The translations under genes and the position numbers were made by a program. From JAPHTQ01 sp050299175 (GTDB lineage Bacteria; Pseudomonadota; Gammaproteobacteria; Thiohalomonadales; Thiohalomonadaceae): 64,000 nucleotides of DNA. Position 1 is the first letter of the stretch. Each line of letters opens with the position of its first letter. The notes beneath the pieces are model-generated. The model was not told the origin of the DNA and searched no databases. It saw only the letters and a program-made list of their open reading frames with translations. The DNA lies in NCBI GenBank assembly GCA_050299175.1, contig JBNKVM010000049.1, forward strand, positions 1 to 64,000, read 5' to 3'. Below, piece by piece: positions 1 through 5,834 of this stretch.

Positions 1-330
1 ACATTGCTTTTGCTCCTTGTCGTTCCGGCGTTATTGCCGGGTGGATGGAAGCTCAACGCAAAGCGGCCCCGACGTCATTGAGACAGAAGGGCCGCCAGTC
101 ACACAACAGTGTTGTATACTCCATGCAGCCCTAAGGTCTGCGTTACCAGTCTTAGGGTTAGCCTAGCGGGGAATGGTGCAAACATTTCTCGCTAGGCGCT
201 TTGTTTTGAGCGGTGTTGCACTGTCCAAACTAAGGGGAAAGGGTGGGGTAGTCAAGGGAAAATGGCGGGAGAAATGAAAACAAATATTAAATAATAAATT
301 CTAAAAAATGATGCCGGAAAGCATCGATCT
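1..330. other. Left-edge gap with hairpins, no confident gene
   Basis: No convincing complete gene is seen here. One frame is open from the window edge to a TAA at 132-134 (43 codons, ending in residues SMQP) and could be the tail of a gene starting outside the window, but nothing in it is recognisable. Two hairpins follow. The first has 7-bp arms at 129-135 and 151-157. The second has 8 perfect base pairs, arms 161-168 and 190-197, and can be extended inward with wobble pairs. Neither is followed by a clear T-run. The stretch around 240-330 is A-rich and without features. Confidence 0.4.
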
Positions 331-408
331 TTTTAACACCTCACTACATGATTGACTGGATTGGTGAGCAGGAGTTTTTGATCTGACCCCAAACATTCAT
401 TGTTAAGC
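331..408 (-). repeat. Possible truncated attC at the distal end of the cassette array
   Basis: On the minus strand the stop codon of the last cassette gene (411-409) is followed directly by the box GCTTAAC (408-402). This fits the RYYYAAC end of an attC site and is the exact complement of the GTTAAGC box that opens the same cassette at 1917-1923. A weak partner, GTTAAAA, lies at 337-331. Unlike the two sites upstream, the sequence between does not fold into a long imperfect hairpin. A GGGGTCAGATC motif (minus strand, about 390-380) follows the box instead. I read this as a real cassette boundary whose site has been cut or replaced; it could also be chance. Confidence 0.35.
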
Positions 409-933
409 TTATCCATTCCGCTGCCTCAATGCCCGACTATTATTTATGAGCGAGGCGGGCTTAGAATTAGCCAACTCAATGTGATTCATGACGTTTTGAA
501 CATTTTGGGTAAAGGCCGCCCAATCAACCCAAACTGCATAACCGGAAACAATATTGTCGTGAAGCCTATCAGGGACCGTGTATTTAAAATTTGAATCCAT
601 TGGATTGGTTGGCAAGTTGATGCCAATTAAGCCGTGCTGTTTGTCCAGTGTTGCCTTAATCTCCCAGTCTACGAATTTTCGATACGGCGTTTGGGCCCCA
701 CAGAGAACAATCGTGCAAGAACTGCCAGTTATATAATTTTCGCGAATTCTTCTAATTACATAATCCGTGTCCGCACTATCAATTGCTCTCTCAACCGAGT
801 TATCTTGAATTACATCATAGGTATTGGAAAACGCAGCTATGAATGCATCGTAGTAGGCGCGATCACCTCCATGGTGATAGCTGACAAACACTTTTCGTTT
901 GATCCCCAAACCTGACAGCAGCCCATTGGCCAT
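409..933 (-). CDS. TIR-like domain protein (ThsB/MTH538 type)
   Basis: This 174-residue soluble protein has a TIR-like fold of the MTH538/DUF1863 kind, the family that includes the Thoeris sensor ThsB. The first strand and loop read KVFVSYHHGGDR (residues 14-25). A helix and strand (about 57-80, ending in TIVLCGAQT) lead to the typical YRKFVDWEI block (84-92), with the conserved aromatic-acidic pair W90-E91. Family members typically make nucleotide second messengers from NAD or deplete it; activity here is inferred. The ATG lies 2 nt after the stop of the SLATT gene, so the two are co-transcribed and probably translationally coupled. The stop codon directly abuts a cassette-type end box. The C-terminal 60 residues are not recognised. 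Confidence 0.8.
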   Translation of the reverse strand: MANGLLSGLGIKRKVFVSYHHGGDRAYYDAFIAAFSNTYDVIQDNSVERAIDSADTDYVIRRIRENYITGSSCTIVLCGAQTPYRKFVDWEIKATLDKQHGLIGINLPTNPMDSNFKYTVPDRLHDNIVSGYAVWVDWAAFTQNVQNVMNHIELANSKPASLINNSRALRQRNG

Positions 934-935
934 GG

Positions 936-1388
936 TTAGTCACCTCTTTCCCGCTGTACATTCGTTTTCTCAATTGCAGCTTGCGTGTACTGTGACCATG
1001 CGCTGTTTTCTTTAGAAATCAAGCTCTCTACTCGCTGAACAAAAAGCCGGAATGGCTCATCTTCATGGTATGGTTCAGCCTTCGTTAGGAATAAGAATTT
1101 CTCGTGTTTTAAAGATTCACATGTGGTTCGGTATTCTGTCCAGTTTTCTTGAAACTGATTTAGGCTAACAAGTGAGGATATTATCGCTATCAATGCTCCC
1201 AATAGCCCTACTACCAGCGCTACAGGGAATGGAGCTGCCGCAAATCCTGCGATTAACGGAATCGCCGCCGCAGAAACTATTTCTATACCTCTTAGCCCTT
1301 TAAACCACCATTGAGCAGTTTTGCTTTTTCGGTCATACCAGCCGATTTGGTCATCAACTCGCGATGATATGTATCTTTCTTCATTCAT
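936..1388 (-). CDS. SLATT-type (DUF4231-like) two-helix membrane protein
   Basis: This 150-residue protein has an amphipathic N-terminus (RVDDQIGWYDRKS), then two closely spaced hydrophobic helices (about residues 34-50 and 54-74), then a long helical tail with the pattern WTEYRTTCESLKHEKFLFL. That layout is the hallmark of SLATT/DUF4231 proteins, which are proposed pore-forming or membrane-perturbing effectors in nucleotide-signal conflict systems. The ATG at 1388 is chosen over an upstream in-frame TTG (1412) because AGGA lies 7 nt before it. The gene sits between two TIR-like genes: 32 nt after the stop of the upstream one and 2 nt before the start of the downstream one. In the cell it would be the membrane partner of the module (inference). 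Confidence 0.78.
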   Translation of the reverse strand: MNEERYISSRVDDQIGWYDRKSKTAQWWFKGLRGIEIVSAAAIPLIAGFAAAPFPVALVVGLLGALIAIISSLVSLNQFQENWTEYRTTCESLKHEKFLFLTKAEPYHEDEPFRLFVQRVESLISKENSAWSQYTQAAIEKTNVQRERGD

Positions 1389-1420
1389 GTGTTGTTCCTG
1401 CGTTGGACTCAACGCTCAAT

Positions 1421-1894
1421 TCAAATACACTCTTTGAGAGCCTTACTTATCTTCTTAGCCCGAAAACCGTATACCCAGTTCGCACCTACCCCCTTGAGCT
1501 CCTTGGGAGATATATGGTTTCTGTCCTTCTTAACAGCGACGATTGGCTTGGATAGGCGGACAGCCTCTTTTATTTCATAGTTGACCCACTTCCGAGAGTG
1601 AGTGCTACTTCCAATTAGGACAAGCACAACATCTGACCTCTTTATTCGTATTGTAAGCTCTCGCCCTAACTCTTCGTCGGTCTTGGTGTTGAGTGAAACG
1701 TCTGCCGACATATCATCGAATTCAATATCGAACTTATCATTCTTGCTCCATGCCTTGAGCAATCGCTTTAAAGCCCTGTCTTTATCGTAGTAATAGCTGA
1801 CAAATATCTTTTTTTTGCCGAATAAGGTGTCGGCCAATCTGTCGACTACAGCGATTACTCCTAAACCTCCCAATATCACGATTAACGGATGCAA
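1421..1894 (-). CDS. Membrane-anchored TIR-like domain protein
   Basis: This second TIR-like protein has 157 residues. Unlike its partner at 409-933 it starts with a hydrophobic segment (about residues 3-17) that may anchor it in the membrane. The TIR core begins with KKIFVSYYYDKDR (28-40). It continues through an IRIKRSDVVLVLIGSST segment (82-98) to RKWVNYEI (101-108), with the acidic residue E107 in the expected place. The first codon is TTG at 1894, about 9 nt after a GAAGGG sequence; an in-frame GTG at codon 6 is the alternative. The start lies about 22 nt beyond an attC-like site, as expected for the first gene of a cassette. It is the promoter-proximal gene of the TIR-SLATT-TIR operon. 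Confidence 0.78.
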   Translation of the reverse strand: MHPLIVILGGLGVIAVVDRLADTLFGKKKIFVSYYYDKDRALKRLLKAWSKNDKFDIEFDDMSADVSLNTKTDEELGRELTIRIKRSDVVLVLIGSSTHSRKWVNYEIKEAVRLSKPIVAVKKDRNHISPKELKGVGANWVYGFRAKKISKALKECI

Positions 1895-1916
1895 GTCTTG
1901 TATCCCTTCTTTCTAC

Positions 1917-1997
1917 GCTTAACGACCTGCATAAGGGGCGCCGCGGTAGCAGCGCCCCAGTGAGCGATAGCGAACGGTCTTGATGTGCTTGTTAGCC
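1917..1997 (-). repeat. attC-like recombination site
   Basis: Read on the minus strand, this 81-nt imperfect inverted repeat opens with GGCTAAC (1997-1991) and closes with GTTAAGC (1923-1917). The closing box fits the integron consensus GTTRRRY exactly. Inside, GGGGCGCTGC pairs with GCGGCGCCCC around a short loop, and a GACC/GGTC pair lies further out. The stop codon of the gene upstream (1992-1994) lies inside the opening box, and the next gene starts about 22 nt beyond the closing box. This is the usual geometry of a cassette junction. Confidence 0.72.
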
Positions 1998-2570
1998 ATT
2001 TCTCTGATATTTCTCGAAGTGCCTAATCAATTCCAGTGACGCATTTACATAACCGAGTGCCTGCGATTGTGTAATTGACAGCATTGAATCCTTTTCGTGC
2101 GCCACTTTGTTTCTGAGCATTCTCATCTCATGAAGAAGACTCTCATGCTTTTTCGATAACCGACCGTTTTTACTTAATGTTTCAATGTTATGCATTGGGG
2201 AACGGTACGACGGAGAATCCGGTGAGATAGCCAGCCTGGATACAGCTGAAGCAATAGCTGTTTCTAGACCTGACCATGCAAGAAGTATTGCAGCGGATGG
2301 GGCGCGATCGACAGCGTCCATCATTTGTTCTTCTAAGGATGTGAATACAGGACTTTCTATTACTGGCGCTTCTTGCGCAAACTCTATGTGCAGTTCTTCT
2401 GCCTGTTGTTTTACTTTCTCAAAATCTAGCTCTAGGTCTTTATATTTCACATGTGCAAGCCGTTGGACTATTTTTGCTAGTTCTGCGCGAAACATAAATA
2501 AAAACGTAATAGCAACCATAGGCCAAGCTAGGTTCGATATTATGTTTGCTATAAATTGCTTCCAGTCCAT
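1992..2570 (-). CDS. Membrane-anchored protein with HEPN-like C-terminal domain
   Basis: The 192-residue product begins with one membrane helix (about residues 10-28). A charged helical linker follows (about 40-68, rich in K, E and Q). The C-terminal helical domain (about 78-185) contains RNKVAH (153-158). This is the Rx4H pattern of HEPN ribonucleases and of related DUF4145-like proteins. The family assignment rests on this motif and the helical character only, so nuclease activity is a guess. The gene stands alone between two attC-like sites: its start is 16 nt from one and its stop codon lies inside the other, so it is a single-gene cassette. AGAGAAG just upstream can serve as ribosome binding site. 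Confidence 0.6.
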   Translation of the reverse strand: MDWKQFIANIISNLAWPMVAITFLFMFRAELAKIVQRLAHVKYKDLELDFEKVKQQAEELHIEFAQEAPVIESPVFTSLEEQMMDAVDRAPSAAILLAWSGLETAIASAVSRLAISPDSPSYRSPMHNIETLSKNGRLSKKHESLLHEMRMLRNKVAHEKDSMLSITQSQALGYVNASLELIRHFEKYQRNG

Positions 2571-2586
2571 GTTCTTCTCTTGTGAT

Positions 2587-2659
2587 GGCTAACGGTTGAG
2601 CTGTGGGGATTTTGCGAAGCGCAGCGTAGCAAAATTCCCACACGAGTGATTTGTTAGGT
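2587..2659 (-). repeat. attC-like recombination site
   Basis: Read on the minus strand, this site starts with ACCTAAC (2659-2653), a perfect RYYYAAC box, and ends with GTTAGCC (2593-2587). Between them is a long imperfect hairpin in which GTGGGAATTTTGC pairs with GCAAAATCCCCAC, with one unpaired or mismatched base. Asymmetric bulges of this kind are typical of attC sites recognised as folded single strands. The end boxes are exact complements of the boxes at the neighbouring cassette edges (3028-3035 and 1991-1997). Confidence 0.75.
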
Positions 2660-2671
2660 GTTTATCTCGCA

Positions 2672-3022
2672 TTAGCTCGTAAAATAAATTATTAATGCCG
2701 TTACCGCTGAAATAAACACTGCGCCAGCAGACCATAATTTTGCTTCTTTAGATATTCTATTTGCATCTTTAGCTGCTTGAAGCGCCTCTTCAGCTATGCG
2801 ATTAGCATCACGTGCGATTTCAAGTTCTTCGCTTCTGGCGCTAGACTGTGCAGCCTGCTCTCTTAGGCGCTGAGCGAGTTTAAGAACAGGCTGCATTTTT
2901 TGACCAAATCTGGACGCTGCGCCTTTTTCTATTTCTAGGGCCAGCTCCTCGTCAGACATGGCGTTGACAGATGCTAAGCGATCATCATTTACACCGGGAC
3001 AATTATCTTTGGTGAGTTCCAT
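2672..3022 (-). CDS. Small coiled-coil protein with C-terminal membrane anchor
   Basis: I do not recognise a family for this 116-residue protein. Residues 40-96 are predicted helical and coiled-coil-like, with a near-repeat of about 14 residues (ARDANRIAEEA at 70-80, AAKDANRISKEA at 83-94). Residues 97-114 form a single hydrophobic helix, so it is probably a tail-anchored membrane protein. It is the first gene of the cassette array. The ATG lies 6 nt after the box GTTAGGTG (3035-3028), and the AGGTG in that box can act as the Shine-Dalgarno sequence, so the recombination site itself supplies translation initiation. It ends 12 nt before the next attC-like site. Confidence 0.55.
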   Translation of the reverse strand: MELTKDNCPGVNDDRLASVNAMSDEELALEIEKGAASRFGQKMQPVLKLAQRLREQAAQSSARSEELEIARDANRIAEEALQAAKDANRISKEAKLWSAGAVFISAVTALIIYFTS

Positions 3023-3027
3023 TTCTA

Positions 3028-3035
3028 CACCTAAC
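3028..3035 (-). other. Cassette-array head box (attI- or attC-type end)
   Basis: GTTAGGTG on the minus strand is the complement of the box that closes this cassette at 2653-2660 and matches GTTRRRY. It marks the upstream edge of the first cassette. No attC-type fold matches it on the promoter side; a perfect 19-bp hairpin is present instead. It is therefore either an attI-like insertion point or the remnant of a previous site. Confidence 0.5.
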
Positions 3036-3044
3036 TATAAGTAG

Positions 3045-3085
3045 ACACCCTAAAAGCTCCGTTACAAACGGAGCTTTTAGGGTGT
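3045..3085. repeat. Perfect 19-bp hairpin in the array leader
   Basis: Arms 3045-3063 and 3067-3085 are perfectly complementary around a 3-nt loop (ACA). No long T-run follows on either strand, so it is not a textbook terminator. It lies between the possible array promoter and the first gene, so a leader transcript would begin with it. A second perfect palindrome of 16 nt lies at 3098-3113. Confidence 0.7.
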
Positions 3086-3112
3086 ATAAAAATCTGGGTT
3101 GTTTTAAAACAA
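3084..3112 (-). promoter_or_regulatory. Possible sigma-70 promoter driving the cassette array
   Basis: On the minus strand TTGTTT (3112-3107) and TTATAC (3089-3084) are separated by 17 bp. Both are reasonable -35 and -10 elements. The promoter points into the five cassette genes, in the place where an integron cassette promoter is expected. It overlaps the palindrome at 3098-3113. No other good promoter was seen between here and 2672. Confidence 0.4.
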
Positions 3113-3113
3113 C

Positions 3114-3537
3114 GACTTATGGTCTGGATACGGAGCCTAAAGGGAATTGCTAACGGAGCTGGAGATTTTGACATATCGCATTCCTTCGCTCATTGGTACG
3201 TGATTCGTTTTTACCACCGTACTTACCGAAGTGCAATTTATTCAAACGAAGGTGTTTTCAGGCCCGTCAATTCCGCCGAGTCGCGCAGTGGAGGGAGGAA
3301 CAGCCCGACAGGGTTGCGCACAGGAAGTGCGCAACGTTGCAGTCAGGCCATGGACGGCCTGTCTGCAACGCCCGACCGGAGCGAGCAACGAGGGAACCCC
3401 GAAGGGGCGAGAATTTCGGGAGCGTTTCTTTGGGTACTTTCTTATCGCCATAAGAAAGTACCTCGCCCGCGGGGGCGAGACCCCGCTTTCTAATGCTGTT
3501 AATCGTCGCGAAGCGACACCAACCTAAATCAAATCAA
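3114..3537. repeat. Gene-free, palindrome-rich intergenic repeat
   Basis: No gene is supported here, although several frames are open by chance. The sequence from 3300 to 3490 is GC-rich and holds consecutive hairpins. Arms 3313-3321 and 3327-3335 pair over 9 bp. Arms 3336-3342 and 3363-3369 pair with an inner AGGCC/GGCCT stem. Arms 3434-3445 and 3450-3461 pair perfectly over 12 bp around CGCC. A smaller hairpin with GTCGC arms is at 3505-3517. From memory, similar palindromic blocks recur between genes in gammaproteobacterial genomes, so I treat it as a dispersed repeat of REP/MITE type rather than a gene. Confidence 0.55.
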
Positions 3538-3556
3538 TTATCGCGTTCCGCGATAA
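3538..3556 (-). terminator. Hairpin after metG, probable terminator
   Basis: Perfect 8-bp arms (3538-3545 and 3549-3556) around TTC lie directly after the metG stop codon. On the minus strand the hairpin is followed by a T-rich stretch with interrupting bases, so termination is likely but not certain. Confidence 0.5.
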
Positions 3557-3557
3557 C

Positions 3558-5609
3558 CTACTTCACCCTCATTCCCGGCTCCGCCCCCTCATCCGGATTA
3601 AGGATAAACAGATCCTTGCCACCCGGTCCGGCAGCCAACACCATCCCTTCCGATACACCAAAGCGCATCTTGCGCGGTGCCAGGTTGGCAACCATCACGG
3701 TGAGTTTGCCTTCGAGGTCTTCCGGTGCGTAGGCGGATTTGATTCCGGCGAAGACGTTGCGGGTTTCGCCGCCAAGGTCGAGGGTCAGTTGCAGCAGCTT
3801 TTCTGCGCCTTCGACATGTTCCGCCTTGACGATACGTGCGATGCGCAGGTCGAGTTTGACGAAGTCGTCGATGGTGATGGTATCGGCGATCGCTTCAATG
3901 GGTTTCTTCGCTTCCGCTTTGGCGGCGGCAGGTTTGGCAGCAGGCGCAGCGGCCTTGGTGGTTTCGCTGGCGTCTTGCAGCATGGCGTCGATCTTCTCCT
4001 TCTCTACTCGCGTCATCAGCGGGGTGAACTTGTTTATGGTGTGGCCTTGCAGCGGCACGTCGTAGTTGTTCCAGTTGAGCGCCTTGATGCGCAGGAATGC
4101 CTCGGCATCGGCGGCCATTTTCGGCAGCACCGGCTTGAGGTAGGTGACCAGGATCTTGAACAGGTTGAGGCCCATGGTGCAGATGTCGTGCACTTCCTGA
4201 TCCTTGCCTTCTTCCTTGGCCAGTGCCCACGGTTTTTTGTCGTCGATGTACTGGTTGGCCTTGTCCGCCAGCGCCATGATCAGGCGCATCGCCTGGCTGT
4301 ACTGACGTTTTTCATAGGCAGTGGCGATGGCTTCACCGGCATCGACGAATTCGCGATGCAGTTTCGGCTCCGGGATCTCATGGGAGAGCTTGCCGTCGAA
4401 TTTTTTGCCGATGAATCCGGCGCAGCGGCTGGCGATGTTGACTACCTTGCCCACCAGGTCGGAGTTCACCCGCTGCTGGAAGTCTTCCAGGTTGAGGTCG
4501 ATATCATCGATACCATCGCTCAGTTTAGCGGCGAAGTAGTAGCGCAGATATTCCGGGTTGAGATGGTTGAGGTAGGTGCGCGCCATGATGAAGGTGCCGC
4601 GGGATTTCGACATCTTCGCCCCGTTGATGGTGAGGAAGCCGTGGCAGTAGACAGCGCTGGGCATGCGGTAGCCACTACCGGCCAGTTCTGCAGGCCAGAA
4701 CAGGGTGTGGAAGTAGGCGATGTCCTTGCCGATGAAGTGGTAGACCTCGGCGGTGCTCTCCTTGCTCCAGAAATCGTCGAACTCCAGGTCGTCACGCTTG
4801 TTGCACAGGTTACGGAAGCTGGCCATGTAGCCGATCGGCGCGTCGAGCCAGACGTAGAAATATTTGCCCGGGGCGTCGGGGATCTCGAAACCGAAGTAGG
4901 GGGCGTCGCGGGAGATATCCCAGTCCTGCAGGCCTGCATCGAACCACTCTTCCAGCTTGTTGGCGATCTCCGGCTGCATGTGCTCGCCCTTGATCCAGTA
5001 CTGCAACATGCCCTCGAAATCGCCGAGGCGGAAGAAGTAGTGCTCTGATTCCTTGGTGATCGGGGTGGCGCCGGAGATGGCCGAGACCGGGTCGATCAGG
5101 TCGGTCGGTTGGTAGGTGGCGCCGCAGACTTCGCAGGAGTCGCCGTACTGGTCTTCGGCCTTGCACTTGGGGCAGGTGCCCTTGATGAAGCGGTCCGGCA
5201 GGAACATCTCCTTCACCGGGTCGTAGGCCTGGGTGATCACCCGTGAGGTGATGTGGCCGTTGTCGCGCAGGCGGGTATAGATGGTGTTGGCCTGCTCCTG
5301 ATTTTCCCTGGAGTGGGTGCTGTAGTAGTTGTCGAAGCCGACATGGAAGTCGTCGAAGTCGCGCTTGTGCTCCTTGGCGACCCGGGCGATCAGCTCCTCC
5401 GGCTCGATGCCCTCGCTCTGGGCGCGCAGCATGATCGGCGTGCCGTGGGCATCGTCGGCGCAGACGTAGAGGCTGTTGTGGCCGCGCATCTTCTGGAAGC
5501 GGTTCCAGATATCGGTCTGGATATACTCCACCAGGTGGCCGAGGTGGATCGGGCCGTTGGCGTAGGGCAGGGCGCTGGTCAGCAGGATGTCGCGTCGGGT
5601 TTGGGCCAT
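3558..5609 (-). CDS. metG: Methionyl-tRNA synthetase
   Basis: The cytosolic enzyme charges tRNA-Met with methionine. The 683-residue product has the class I signature HLGH at residues 22-25 and a KMSKS loop near residue 330. A zinc-knuckle region with paired cysteines (CPKC...CEVC) lies near 145-160. A C-terminal OB-fold tRNA-binding domain starts around 580 (DDFVKLDLRIARIVKAEHV), after an Ala/Lys-rich linker. This is the long, dimeric MetRS form. The frame is open 21 codons further upstream, but MAQTRRDILL is the family's usual start. The gene is divergent from apbC, a gene order shared by many gammaproteobacteria. Confidence 0.97.
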   Translation of the reverse strand: MAQTRRDILLTSALPYANGPIHLGHLVEYIQTDIWNRFQKMRGHNSLYVCADDAHGTPIMLRAQSEGIEPEELIARVAKEHKRDFDDFHVGFDNYYSTHSRENQEQANTIYTRLRDNGHITSRVITQAYDPVKEMFLPDRFIKGTCPKCKAEDQYGDSCEVCGATYQPTDLIDPVSAISGATPITKESEHYFFRLGDFEGMLQYWIKGEHMQPEIANKLEEWFDAGLQDWDISRDAPYFGFEIPDAPGKYFYVWLDAPIGYMASFRNLCNKRDDLEFDDFWSKESTAEVYHFIGKDIAYFHTLFWPAELAGSGYRMPSAVYCHGFLTINGAKMSKSRGTFIMARTYLNHLNPEYLRYYFAAKLSDGIDDIDLNLEDFQQRVNSDLVGKVVNIASRCAGFIGKKFDGKLSHEIPEPKLHREFVDAGEAIATAYEKRQYSQAMRLIMALADKANQYIDDKKPWALAKEEGKDQEVHDICTMGLNLFKILVTYLKPVLPKMAADAEAFLRIKALNWNNYDVPLQGHTINKFTPLMTRVEKEKIDAMLQDASETTKAAAPAAKPAAAKAEAKKPIEAIADTITIDDFVKLDLRIARIVKAEHVEGAEKLLQLTLDLGGETRNVFAGIKSAYAPEDLEGKLTVMVANLAPRKMRFGVSEGMVLAAGPGGKDLFILNPDEGAEPGMRVK

Positions 5610-5834
5610 GTTGGTTCTTGAACTCGTGCAATTGTTGCTTGAAAAAGTCGGGATACAGTACCAAGTATGCACTATTCTAGCTAGCCGCCGAATGGAGGCT
5701 AGCGAGTCAATATGTGCTTTTGGACCGCATTGTCACGGCTCGGCCGTTTTGTGATAATGCCCGACCCTCACTTTTAAACAGATATCGAACCGTCGGTGTC
5801 GATTCCACCGGGCGGTTTCTCAGGAGTATTACCG

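Noticed and set aside
409..1894. Annotation of the TIR genes as a standard Thoeris system
   Set aside because: Thoeris needs a ThsA-type effector (SIR2-SLOG or another recognised ThsA). None is present; the only partner is a SLATT protein, so the name would overstate what is seen.
3119..3527. Three overlapping plus-strand frames and one minus-strand frame between the array and metG
   Set aside because: All run through palindromic, GC-rich repeat sequence. Their products have no domain pattern and contradict each other in frame.
3789..5048. 419-codon plus-strand frame antisense to metG
   Set aside because: It lies wholly inside a clear metG gene. Long antisense frames are expected from the high-GC third positions of the real gene.
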